64,000 nucleotides of DNA from Torreya grandis. Taxonomy: Eukaryota; Streptophyta; Pinopsida; Cupressales; Taxaceae. The notes beneath the pieces were generated by a model. It was not told where the DNA came from and searched no databases. It was given only the letters and a program-made list of their open reading frames with translations. Positions 51,113 to 62,989 of this stretch are shown here, piece by piece (positions within the stretch are counted from its first letter, which is position 1; each line of letters begins with the position of its first letter). A program made the translations under genes and the position numbers. The stretch spans positions 1 through 64,000 of the forward strand of contig JARHVA010008414.1 in the NCBI GenBank assembly GCA_037957365.1. Reading direction: 5' to 3'.

Positions 51113-54100
51113 ATGTTGAATAGGGAGAGGAAGTTCTTAAAGAATAAAACACTATAGGAATTACAATATATGAGAGAGAAACATAAGCTACAAATGGAAA
51201 AACATCATGGTAAACAAGATAAAAACCCTAATCCTAATGAACTTAATGCCATAGATAATGATCTAATTGATGATAATGAATTAAGAAATGATGAAATTTA
51301 CTATAATCAATTGAATACTATTTAAATTAACCATAATTAAATGAATAATAATGAAATTAACCATATGAAATGAATAATAATGAAATTGAAAATAATTAAT
51401 TAGTTAATGTTGTATGTTCACATTCAAAGTTCCAAGTTTTTTATTTTGTTGATGATGAGTCTATGTGTGATACTTCACCCCCCACGACTGAATAAAATTT
51501 GATGAAAGTAAATAATGATGAAATTAACCATTAATAAAATTTCATGAAAACATATAATGAATAAATCAACAATGAAGAAGTTAATGTCATCCCACCTTTA
51601 AACAATGAAAGTAATAATGGTTTTGAAACATCTCTCAAAAAATTCCACCATTACCAACACCTCTAAAAATTATGCATACAAAAGAAAAGTACTTAATTGA
51701 AGTTGATGGAAATATTTTAAAACTAATGCATAAATAAATGTGTAATTACCATTCAAGAAGACTGGCTCAACAAGTTTGGGATACTTCATTTCATAATTTG
51801 GAGTATGATAGTCAAAGATGTCAATTATTTATTTCATTGATAAAAGTGATTAAGATGAGACCTATAATGTACACATTAAGACTAAGAAAATCTAACATAG
51901 ATGATGAAAATTATGAAATTATTGAAAGTATATATGATACATATCATACTGTAGGCCTAAAATCACACACCAAAGAATTTAATTATTCCTAGTGTATACT
52001 TACAACTTGTACAGTAAGTGACAAAATAGGGAAAAATGAATGGTTTCAAAAACAAGCTGAACACTTAATATAAATAGAAAAATAATAATGAAAGTATTTG
52101 AAGGATGTGGAAGACTTAATGAACCTAATACCAATGAGCTTTGGGCATTCTCTGGTAGACTTACATGAAAGTACAAGGCTCTATTTGATACTCTCAAAGA
52201 GTTACTTGCTCAATTTTAGAAAGATAATATAAGATTTTTACCTAATGCAAGAGATGTTATAAAAAGAAGAGTTGGTTGGCATAGCTATGAAAAGAATCCA
52301 AAACATCTATTATATATGATTCAAACACAATTTTACTCCAATTTTTTTGAGAAACATCCACAAATTTCTATTTATCAGATATATTTTGAGATGACAAAAC
52401 CTTTTTATGTTAAAATAAATCACACACACAACTTGTTGTTGTAGGCAACATGTTGAATTTTCAATGCACTATGATGTTTTTCACCATATTAATTGTACTT
52501 TGCATACTAACATTTTTCAAGAGTGTGGTATTGAATTTCCACTAAAATCAGCTAGGTATTTATTCCAACTATCTTATACAAAAGACTGGATGGGCAATTA
52601 TTCTACAACAAATCATGTTTAAATGGATATTACAACATTGTGGTGGATTGCCAAATTTTACAAATGTATCTATGAGGATATTATAAGTGTAATTGGATAG
52701 GAATTAGTTGGTTTAAGGAAATATAAATTAATGACTTATCAAGTAAAATATGGTAAAGAATCTAAAAGTTGTGAGCTTCTTATAAAAAAGATACATGTTT
52801 CCAAATTTTTGGTCAAATTTAGGGAGAAGATTGTTTATGAATATGCAAGACACACACATAGGACTAGATGGTTAGATGAACATTTCAAGATATGAAATGA
52901 TACATTCCCACTTTGTTTCATTATTTTATTAGTTTATTTTTCTAAGAATTACACATTCAAACCCAAAATATAATTTTAATCATAGTACTATAGCTCATCA
53001 CAAGTTATCATATTCATGCATATAGCATTCATGCATGCACCTGATAGTACAAATAAACAACAAAAAATATTAAGTACTATTTATATAACAATGATGATAG
53101 ATCAAATTATTTAGATTATGTGAAAGGTTATTTTTAGAAGTTCTATGAATAGTTGAGTCAGAGGAACATTACTTTCAATCAACATTACATTTAGTCAGAT
53201 AATTACACATCATAATTCATAAATTTGTAGATGGTTTATTTGGTTTAGAAAGATGAAAATTACCACTATTTTAGAACACATTTGGATTTTCACCAAGGTT
53301 GGCCAAGGAAAAGGGGAGCATGAAAATACTAAATCATGTGTAAAAAGAGCTATTGCAAGGAAAGAGTTGAAATTTAAATAGGGTGTTCATTTGATAGATA
53401 CAAAAATTATGGATAAATGGTGTAATGAGAACATGTTTCATGGTTCTCAACCAAATTATACTATTTTTCAACATTTCTAGTTACTGAAGGAAGAACACTT
53501 GGCAAAGTATGATGATTGTATGACTCTAACAGGTTCAAGTGACCTCTACTCATTTTCTAGCTCAAATGTAAGTTCATAGATTGTTCATATGAGACACTTG
53601 GAATGTTTTTGTTCTACATGCATGGATTCTATTTAGAATGAGTGAGAGTCATAATAATGGGTGGATGATTGGAGTTACAATCCTCTAATTCCAATAAACA
53701 CATATCAAGTTCTAATAGCATTGTAACTTATAAATATGACATCATAAAATGACTTTGACCATGTATCTGATCCAGTGCAATTAGGTAGAATATTTTTCAT
53801 TATGTATAATTTATTATCATTATTTATATATCTTAAAATTCTCTCTAAAAATGATTTTTTGTGATACAGGGTGTGTTTTTGTAGTTATTTCAAATGAGGA
53901 TAATAAATAAGGCATTGATTACTACTTGTGTTTATGTGTAGAGGGAAAGAAAAAATTGACTTCCATAGTTATATATGGAGAAAACATTGAATATCCCACT
54001 AGGTTAGTGGTAGTCACTAGAACTTGGTTTCGATGATATCTTATAAAAAAATTAGATCAATGGTTGTTTGAAGAGTTTGAAATGCAAAGAAGAATATTAC

Positions 54101-54460
54101 ACTATTCAGATTTCATTCTTGTTTCAATTACAAAATTATCATGGGAGGCCATTAAACATGAAACTATGGAAAGTTCAGGAGTCAGATCATGAATCTATTA
54201 TTGATACTATCAAGGATATAGTAGATCCTAGTGGTTTTTTAGATTTAAATATAGAGGTATGTTGACTTTTTAAATGTAGATGTAATCAATTTTACCAAAT
54301 GTTTTTTATTTTCTAGGTAGTACATATATAAATTTCATTTTTAATTTTTTAATAACAATTTTTTGTAGGTTAGTGGTGCTAGATATGATTCCATCTTCAT
54401 GTGGTTGGCACTTTTACTAAAGAATTATATATTCTTGAATCTAAGAGAAGCTTAGGTTTT
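51113..54460 (+). pseudogene. Transposase-like protein pseudogene (DDE-type signature suspected)
   Basis: Plus-strand pieces form one decayed protein. N-terminus from the ATG at 51,113: LKNKT, stop, ELQYMREKHKLQMEKHHGK and an Asn/Asp-rich tail. Then LFISLIKVIKMRP and DDENYEIIESIYDTYHTVG (51,738-51,992), NARDVIKRRVGWHSYEKNP (52,247-52,303), EKIVYEYARHTHRTRWLDE (52,825-52,880), DTFPLCF, KNYTFKPK, the signature HYI-stop-SDNYTS-stop-F (53,183-53,220), GQGKGEHENTKSCVKRAIA (53,300-53,360), YDDCMTLTGSSDLYSF, WVDDWSYNPLIPINTYQV (53,659-53,715) and a tail GARYDSIFMWLALLLKNYI (54,371-54,430). I recall plant protein families with IWSDNCAxQFK followed by GHGKGEHDGAGACVKRAL; the Asp there suggests an RNase H-like/DDE fold, which is inference. 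Loss is mostly by point nonsense changes, not deletion. Confidence 0.7.
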
Positions 54461-54467
54461 ATGGGTA

Positions 54468-56370
54468 TTTGAACTTAAGCTAAAAAAATGCATTTTTTTC
54501 TTATACTGGGAGTGGTGTTCTTGAGGCCAAAATGGGTGGTGGGTTTTTTGATCAGTACTAACAAGAGGCCAAGAACCTGGTCCTAGATCTTATCCACCCC
54601 TCTAGACATGTTGAAAGTGTCATTTTTCACTCAAGAAACATATAAATAAGAGTTATGCAATCACAACTTGAACTTTGGCAACATTTATTATCAATGTTGC
54701 CACTCTCTAAAATGGTAGTGAAAATATACTTATGGGTGGATTTCAATGTCATGGTGGTGTGATAACATGTAATTTTACTATATGTATGTGATAAAATTTA
54801 TGTATTCATATGTGGAGGTCTCAAAGGTAGAAATTCCAGTTGGAGCTTGAGAAGTAGCTTGTTCATTGATAAATTTTTTTTGGACCCATCACTATACTTT
54901 GTCTAATAGATTGATCTTGAAGCTTCCACCTAAGTGATATGGGGTGATATTAGAGGAATTAAAGAGGTACATGAGGTATCTAATGGTTTTTATAAATGAC
55001 TAACAATTCTTTTTATGCATGTTTGAACCTAGGCTAAAAATATATTTTTCTTGTATTGGGAAGGGTGTTTTTGAGGCTAGAATGGGTGGTGGGTTTGTCA
55101 ATCAGGCCTAAGAGGAGGATGATAACCTATTCCTAGACATTATTAACCCCCATTAATGTGTTTTCAATGTCATTTTTCACTCAGGAAGCATCAAAATCAA
55201 AGTTATGCAACCATAATTTGAACTTTGACAACATTTATTATCAATGTTTCTGATCCCTAGAATGGTAGTGTTTTTACACTTAAAAGTGGATTAAAACATC
55301 ATGGTAGTGTTATATCATGTAATTTAACTATCTAGATGTGATCAAAGTGATATATTTTCAAGTGGAGGTCCTAGAGGTAGAAATGCTAGTTGGAGTTTGA
55401 TAAGTTACCTGTTCACTAACAAAAACTTGTATTTTTGGACTCATCACTACAACTTATCTAATAGATTGATATTGAAACCTACACCATAGTGTTATGGGGT
55501 ATTTTTATATGGATTATGAGGTATTTTATTTATTTTATGTTTTATTTAAATGACTTACAATTTTTTTATGCATGTTTGAACTTAGGCTAAAAAATTGCAT
55601 TTTTTTGTATTGGGAAGGGTGATCTTGAGGTTAGAATGGGTGGTGGACTTGTTGATTAGGCATAATGGGAGGATAAAAACCTATTAATATACATTATATT
55701 CCCCCACTAAAATGTGTTTTTGGTGTCATTTTTCACTCAAGAAGCATCAAAATTAGAGTTTTGTAACCATAACTTAAACTTTGACAACATTTGTTGTCAG
55801 TGTTTCCACTCTCTGAAATGGTAATGTTTTTATAATTTTATGTAGATTAAAATGTTTTGGTAGTGTGATAACATATAATTTTCATATTTTTATGTGATAA
55901 AATTTATATATTCATAGGTGGAGGTCCTATAGGTATACATTCCAATTGGAGCTCGAGAAGTTGCTTGTTCACTAATGAAAACTTGCATATTTGGACCCGT
56001 CACTACAACTTGTCTAATGGATTGATCTTGAAGCTTCCACCTAAGTGATTTGGTGTAATATTAGAGATATTAAGGATTTAAATGAGATATCTAATGTTTT
56101 ATTAAAATTATCTATAGTTTTTATTTTATGCATATTTGAACCTAGGCTAAAAAAATACATTTTTATTGTTTTGGGAAGGGTGTTCTTGAGGCCAGAATGG
56201 GTGGTGGGTTTGTCAATCAAGATTGACAAGAGGAAAATAAATTGTTAATAGATTTTATCCACAAAATCCCCCCTTGTATATGTTGGTGCTATCAATTTTC
56301 TCTTAGGAAGAATTAGAACTAGAGTTCTACAACCATAACTTGAACTTTGACAATTGTGACAACTTTGACA
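54468..56370. repeat. Tandem repeat, ~555 bp unit, ~3.4 copies
   Basis: Units start with 'tttgaac.ta.gctaaaaa' at 54,468, 55,022, 55,575 and 56,135, so periods are 554, 553 and 560 bases. Each unit contains 'gaatgggtggtgg', 'gtcatttttcactca', 'acatttattatcaatgtt', 'gtggaggtc' and 'tctaatagattgat.ttgaa'. The last unit is cut at about 56,370. The array starts eight bases after the last recognisable part of the transposase-like pseudogene. Confidence 0.9.
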
Positions 56371-56620
56371 ACTTAAACTAGAGACCTATAAACCTAATGA
56401 TTAATTGACTTATTGAAATAGTGAAAACTTTGAAATTTTTTACAACTTTTAAAATTTTGATAAATTTTACAAATTTGGTAACTTTTACCATTTTGACAAC
56501 TTTGACCTATTGAAAACTTTGATAAATTTGACAACTTTGACAATTTTGACAACTTTTAAAACTTTTAAATTTTTTAAAACTTTGACAACTTTGAATTATT
56601 GACCTATTAGGTGGTAATTG
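56340..56620. repeat. Minisatellite of 'tttgacaac' units
   Basis: Many imperfect copies of ACTTTGACA/TTTGACAAC are arranged every 9-15 bases from 56,340 to about 56,600. The word 'aactttgacaac' also occurs once in each 555 bp unit, so the minisatellite seems to have grown from it. Confidence 0.8.
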
Positions 56621-57372
56621 AAATATTTATCTATTAGGTGGAATTAATTAATTGACATATTTACCTATTGACCTCTTGACCTTTAGAATTAAGAAACCCT
56701 ATCTATACCCTATTTTGGGTTAATAATTATATTACAAAGGGAAGTAAGAGTTGTTTCTTAATCTTTTCAAGTATGCCATTGAGCAGATATGGACATGGAA
56801 GATGGTCCTATTAGAAAATGAGGTTTTTTATCTCTGATAATATGAATGAGATATTTTAAATTGAACTAACACTCCATGTTATTTTCACATGCCTATAGGG
56901 TGTCTTGTTGTGTAGGGTGCCTTGTTGTGCCCTATATGTGGAATTGAATGTTAAAGTGTGTTTGAGATCTTGTAATAGGCTAAGGTAGGTGTGATTTTAC
57001 CATGTAATAACATATATGATAAAATATTGACTCCTTGAGAACTATATCAAGTTTTGGTAAGTTTGAAACCTAAGAGGATTACCTAGTGAGAAGATAGTGA
57101 AAGAGTGAGACGATGTTTATGAATGGAATGTATGAAATGAGTTAGAGAAGGCCATTAAGCATAAGTGATAAAAGTGTCATTAGTCATTTCAACTACATAA
57201 TGAAATAAAAAAATTAATTTAAAAAAATATGGAAGATCTGAGATTTGTAGCATTGAAAATAATATTTTTTATAATCCTCATTTATGCACGTACAACATTA
57301 AATACAAGATCTGATAGATAATAATTTAGAAGATAAAAACAACATTATAAAATAAATATAAAATATATATAA
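56621..57372. other. Stretch without recognised feature
   Basis: No gene or long repeat was seen. 'gtgtcttgttgtgtagggtgccttgttgtgccc' near 56,900 is a small imperfect tandem duplication. Confidence 0.5.
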
Positions 57373-57374
57373 AT

Positions 57375-57432
<58 letters not shown>
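57373..57432. repeat. (TA)n microsatellite
   Basis: About 60 bases of TA interrupted by one C. Ile-Tyr open frames across it are artefacts. Confidence 0.97.
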
Positions 57433-57435
<3 letters not shown>

Positions 57436-58536
57436 CCATGATAGGCATATAATATAGGCACATACATGTCCAATGTTAATAATACATAAATTGTAATGAT
57501 AGGCATACAAAAAATTACATCTACCAACATAGTATCTAATATTGGTTGAATGTTATATGCATATATACAATGCCAAAAATGCATTAATTTTCATATAGGC
57601 ATACAAAAAAGTACATATCATGTATAAGACATCCTATTCATCAATTAACATCCCTCTCTTTGCCTTAATTAAAGAAAACTCTCCCTTGGATTCCTTGTTA
57701 GTAGATGGATACCCCTTTAATGCCTTGGATTTCTCCAAGTTCTGACTGTGGGTCATATGCTCATAGCTAGCTTGTAGTTGATCCTATTTAAATACAATAA
57801 TTATTGTGAAATTAACATAAAATACATTCAAACAATTGTTAATAAATTAATTTTAAACTAAAATAAAAAATCATTTTAATATGTGCACTTATTTCAAGCT
57901 AGCGTTCCTACTCAATCTATTTTTCATGCTCAATCAAGTCAATGGTAGGCTCAGCTATCTGACTAGGCATCTCAAATATGGGAATAACATGAGAAGTTAC
58001 CCAAATCACCATCTGAATAGTACTATTAGTTGTCATAGGACAAACCTACATACAAAATACATTTACATAAGTTATATTTGCCCCAAGTACATTTAATAAA
58101 ATTATTAAAACAAGTCTATTTTAAAAATTCAAAATTACAAGAACTAATATATACCTTTATCAGCTCTTATGCAGATGACATTATAGTTTTAATGCCTTTA
58201 TCTATCTCAGCTCATAGAGAGGGAGGAGTGTCTACTCCAACCATCAACTATTCATGTAAACAAGGTCTCACTTATTTTTATATAAAATACATCAAATATT
58301 ATATATGGAAACCAAAACAATAAATAGAATCATTTGTATATAAAATATATATAAGTACATGAATGTAATGACACATCATATGAAAGAAGAAGATAAGCAT
58401 GCACATGAAAATACACTTAGATCTAAATTGATAAGACATCTATTGAAGTGTTAGAGTAGTAGCCTTTTACCAAATTAAAAATTATAGGATTAAAGTGAAA
58501 GGGAATATATAATATATACTAGTATCTTTTTTTCAT

Positions 58537-58539
<3 letters not shown>

Positions 58540-58609
<70 letters not shown>

Positions 58610-58622
58610 CATACATACATAC
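58540..58622. repeat. (AT)n-(ACAT)n microsatellite in an intron-like region
   Basis: About 32 AT units are followed by four or five ATAC units, with the same AT-then-TACA makeup as 22,351-22,403. Confidence 0.97.
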
Positions 58623-58855
58623 ACACTTGGGTAAAGATATTTGATTTATAATATATTACATGTTAGACTATATTGGTTGTTGATTTATTACTTGTCTAAA
58701 AATAGGGGTTTGACTTAGGTAAGACCCTCATAACTACTTATTTTTTGATGAATTTTCAAGATTAGTAGATTATTTAAGGATGTTTTAAATTATGTTATAA
58801 AGGTGCCTACATTTAATGGATTAGGGTGATGAAGTATGATTGGCTTCCTAAGATT

Positions 58856-58923
58856 ATAGATAAATTAATGACTAGTGATTTGGCCACATCTTAGATAAAT
58901 TAATGACTAATGATTTGGCCACA
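58856..58923. repeat. 35 bp tandem duplication
   Basis: 'tagataaattaatgacta' followed by 'tgatttggccaca' occurs twice in direct succession with one mismatch, period 35 bases. The near identity shows a recent event. Confidence 0.9.
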
Positions 58924-60843
58924 CTATATATAATAAGGATACTCTACATTGTGTAGGTGGGGATTGTTATCCCATTGAGTATATTCATTTGAAACCTATT
59001 CAACAACTAGGATGTGTCATAAAATAGTTTAATTTTCCCATAATTCCCTTCAGAGTGGACTATCAATTTCAAGGTTTTGATTAGGATACTAGGCTTGTTG
59101 GCCAAAGGTATGGTTGTGTCCTTGATAGAGGATTGTGATAGAGGTAAGATTGTTAATTAGGTGTAATACTTTGGTGATGCTGAAGCACATAACATAGGCT
59201 TTAAGTATTGAGAGAATTTGCATGAGTGGCGGACACACAATCAATGATATATTTGGTAGCTCTACTATATTAGGGTATTTTAGGATAGTTTGTGAATGAG
59301 GTGGACACACTAGTACCATCATGGAAAAAATTGAGAGAGTACTAATTAGATAAGTAAATTTATAAAAATATATTGTGTAGGTTACAATTATGGTAGGATG
59401 CCAAAATTAAGTAATAACCACCACCATAATATGTAGATAATTAGATGTATAAACAAGCATAAGATAGAGGGTGAGTAAATGAATTTTAAGGGGAAACAAA
59501 GGAGATCATAAACTTGTTAGAGAGGAACTAACAAGATAGGAGGATAATCCTAAGATGAGGTTTAATTAGGAATTATACCTAGACTAACATGAATTTACCC
59601 AAGTAAAGAAGTGTGTTGGTTTTTTTTTAGTTACTTTATAATTTATTACTTAGTTGTTATTTATTTATGTGATTCGGTATTTAATGTATTCTCTTGTTAT
59701 ATGGTTTTAGAGTAAATCACTCAGTGGTGGAGAATGATCAAAGAAACATTGGTTATGAGTTTTTAGGTAATGATTATTTAAGCCATGATAATATTTTAGT
59801 GGATGTGGTTTTACATGTGTGAATAAAAAAGCATAAATATGTTCTTCTCCCTAATTAGCATACATAAGTGGATTTATCTAATAATAAGAAAGCTAATTGG
59901 CCTAGAGGAAAATGTGGCTGGTTTGGACTCTTAGGTGAAGACTCTTAATGATATTGTTATGGATAGGGTAGTTTAGGCTCCATCTAGCCAAAAAATAGTG
60001 GGAGGTACATCACCCACATAGGTTTAAACAAGAGACACAAAAGTGGATAAATCATATCCCACATGTCACTCATCAAGATTGGGATATTATCATAGGAGTA
60101 GGAGTAGGATCCCTAGGCACAACCTCTAGATGGGGACAACTTCCTCCAATATGACCTTAGGGCCACACTATTGTACGTATTTTATATAATAAAATAAAAT
60201 AATTCCATGAGTGTGATTATGAACATATTGTTTAGTAAGAGAGAGATATAAATATATTACATGTTATATCATCTATTAGGGGATCTCATGATAATTGTGA
60301 CACACATCAAAGCTTGGATGGAATTACCAAAAACTAAATAAAGTGAAAAGGGTCTTAAATTCAATGGATGAATATTTGTTAGGGAATCTAACACTTGGAT
60401 AATAGCTATGAAAAGGTTTTTTGGGATAATATATTTTTCAATAAATAATATGGACATGCTATTTATTTTACATCTTTTAGATGAAGTAGCCTTGTGTTGG
60501 GACTATTAATAAATAATTATGAATTTAGATATGCCCAAAGTCACTTCGGTGATGTTCAAGGAAAGATAACACTATTTTTTGGATATCTAATTAAATGATA
60601 TAGTAAATTCATTCCATAACCTCTATTAAACTGCCAATACTAAAAAGGAATATAATGCATGTTTTTTAACCTTGATTTAGTACATGAATATGTAAATAAC
60701 TTATTTTTGCATACAAGTGTTATTTTTGCATTAATTCTTGAGAAGAGAAGTTATAAAATAGATTGAGAGAGTAAAACATATATGTAAATAACTACAGTTC
60801 AAAAAAATGAAAAGAGAAAAACATATATGTAAACAATTTTTAC
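58924..60843. other. Long intron-like stretch, no recognised exon
   Basis: This lies between the second and third exon-like segments of the decayed gene. Minus-strand open pieces at 59,322-59,089 and 60,457-60,269 have no recognised domain or flanking splice signals that I could confirm. Confidence 0.4.
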
Positions 60844-61624
60844 CTCTATATAGGTAAATGGTGTCATCCTAATAGAGGTAAATGTAGTCATGGATGGCCC
60901 AGCAACTAGATCCACATATGAAAACAATGACTATGAAAAATTACATGTTGTAAATGTTGGTTTTGATGATGAAGGAACCATCACCTACTATGACATAAAA
61001 AATGACATATATATTATAATAAATTTATATGTAAATTAATTTTTAGATTAGAACTGAAATTTATAAATATAACTTGAATTTAACATGACATTTATTAAAA
61101 ATATACCTACATCTATGTGGTGATCTATGTATACATGCCAAATGTGCATGCTAAAAACTCATCACTCATAAAAATATGATCTTATCCATCCAAACCATTG
61201 ATGTCATCATCATCATCATAAGTTCCTATGTACATAGATCCACATGAACTATAAAGGTGGGGTGAGGGTTGGGGAGCCTATGATGCATCTAAAGCATCAC
61301 TCTATGAAAGCATACTCACATGTTGAATGATTGTATTGATGAGTGAATTAGGAGTATGGAGAGTGTATATCTCTATGACCTAATAACTATGAAGGGGATC
61401 TCAAGATCAAGATGCTTTTGGATATGTATCTGTGTAGGCTAATTAGGTGCATGACATGCACCTATTTGATCTTATATATATCCTTTTCCTTAACCTTAAA
61501 ACTCACTAAAATAAATATAATTAAGAATCTAGTTGAGTACAAACTCACAGTAGAATTTCTTAAAAAATATAATGGGACCTCATGGTTTTTACATGGTGGA
61601 TAGTCAAATACCATCTATCATCAA

Positions 61625-62115
61625 TCCTAAAAATTGGTTGTGATTAAGTTATGTACATAGTTATGGATAGGAAAACATTTAGCAGTTATAGGAAATGGGG
61701 TATTGGTGGTTGGGTTGATGAATAGGGAGAAAATGTCAGCTTTTAAAATATCCAAATTCTTGACCTGAAGGGATGAAATTTTTTTAGCATAATATTCCCT
61801 ACAAGTATCCCTATATGAGGTCAATCAGTCAATTTGACTCATTATAGAGTCAATTTGACCTAATAAGGCCTGCATGGAATCAACTAGCTAGGTATGGTGG
61901 GGGTTGGTCAGACTAGGATCCCTCATTCTACCAATCAATAATTTAATTTAAAGATTGTTTCCTATAATGTTATCAATCAAAACCTTTTGACTACTAGGGG
62001 GTTTTGGAAAATTGTAGGAGGGCTAGGTGGAGTGATATGAATAATAGTAAGGTCTTGTGTAGGTTTAGGAGGAGTAACTAGAGGGCTCTATAGAGGGTTG
62101 GGAGGGTTAGTAGGA
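61625..62115 (-). pseudogene. Proline-rich reading-frame remnant
   Basis: The minus strand near 62,113-61,985 reads SYPTNPPNPL, a stop, SPLVTPPKPTQDLTIIHIT and PPSPPTIFQNPL. After several stops a 65-codon open piece (61,824-61,627) includes YRDTCREYYAKKISSLQVK. Proline-rich sequence upstream of other decayed coding could be an N-terminal exon of the gene at 57.6-61.4 kb, being in the same direction, or a gag fragment. I cannot decide. Confidence 0.3.
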
Positions 62116-62332
62116 TATGATGTTAAAAAAATAAAAATTACAATTAAAAAATAGGGTTAAACAATGAAAATTATGAAAAATTAATGTTAAATAGGGAATA
62201 TTTTGATCCTTTTCTCTCCTATGTGGTAGCATCATCAATCAATAGGTCTATGGGGTGAATCTGGTAGCTTATTGGCACTCTTTGGAGTCTTCTAATAAAA
62301 ATGTGATCATAAAAGCAAGGGTAGAGCTAGGG

Positions 62333-62369
62333 AACCCAAATGCAAAATGATTAATTTTGCATTTGGGTT
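62333..62369. repeat. Perfect 16 bp inverted repeat with 5-base loop
   Basis: Left arm AACCCAAATGCAAAAT (62,333-62,348), loop gatta, right arm ATTTTGCATTTGGGTT (62,354-62,369). The stem extends by two more pairs if one T is bulged. In old, mutated DNA a perfect 16 bp stem is notable. Confidence 0.95.
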
Positions 62370-62397
62370 TCCTTTTTTTAATTTTTTTACACACAAG

Positions 62398-62595
62398 TAA
62401 CATGATCACATTATTAATGTGATCGTGTTATTGTAAATTTCAATAATGTGATTGCATTATTTTTTAATATAACATGATCATATTATATAATAATGCGATC
62501 ACATTATGACTTGGTAATCTCAAGCCTAAATTTAAATAACATAATTGTATTAATTAAATAACATGATCACATTATTAATTAACATGATCATATTA
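62398..62595. repeat. Cluster of GATCA-centred near-palindromes
   Basis: At least seven variants of aataacatgatcacattatt occur in 200 bases, for example 'taacatgatcacattattaa' (62,399), 'aataatgcgatcacattatg' (62,490) and 'taacatgatcatattatgag' (62,580). Same family as 46,781-46,862 and 50,795-50,966. Confidence 0.85.
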
Positions 62596-62989
62596 TGAGT
62601 AATGTCCATGGAATTATCCCCCAAATACATGCAGTTACCTACTTTACAAACTAATATCAATATATCCCAAGAACTCATATATAAATTCCTCCAATATAAT
62701 ATTTGTATGAGTAATATCATGAGAAAATCCCATAAGCTTAGCTCTAAAGTGGCTCACTCAATAGCTAATGATCACTTGGTATTTATGTCCATCTAGATTC
62801 ATAACACCCACTTGGAGAAATTATTCCAAACTTTCATCAACCTCATCAAATATACTAGATAAATGGGTTTATAAATAAATATAACATGAGTCTCCTAGGC
62901 ATGGAGAATAAAATAAGAATCCAAGTGTCTGATACTTAGTTGAAGAGTCCATTATCAAAGGGAATATATGTGTGTACTTTCCCATCTCT
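62596..62989. other. Stretch without recognised gene
   Basis: A plus-strand open frame at 62,602-62,796 has no recognised domain and ends without supporting context. Nothing else was seen. Confidence 0.4.

Larger units (their letters stand above)
57634..61424 (-). pseudogene. Decayed multi-exon gene with recognisable splice borders
   Basis: At least five minus-strand exon-like segments lie in one direction: 61,424-61,125, 60,987-60,844, 58,247-58,155, about 58,045-57,890 and 57,783-57,634. The first has in-frame stops that look like Gln or Arg codon decay and reads SMYIGTYDDDDDINGLDG and FMSDEFLACTFGMYT. The second reads VMVPSSSKPTFTTCNF and LVAGPSMTTFTSIRMTPFT with borders AG before and GAG/GTAAAA after. 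The third reads LMVGVDTPPSL and DKGIKTIMSSA, donor AAG/GTATAT. The fourth reads IFEMPSQIAEPTIDLIEHE, then a charged helix with Gln-to-stop changes. The last is open for 49 codons (EHMTHSQNLEKSKALKGYP) and ends in TAG. I do not recognise the protein. Introns, which retroelements rarely have, suggest a host gene or DNA-transposon gene. Confidence 0.5.

Noticed and set aside
62333..62380. Hairpin followed by T-rich sequence, like a Rho-independent terminator
   Set aside because: This is plant nuclear DNA with no bacterial or plastid gene context, so the terminator reading does not apply.
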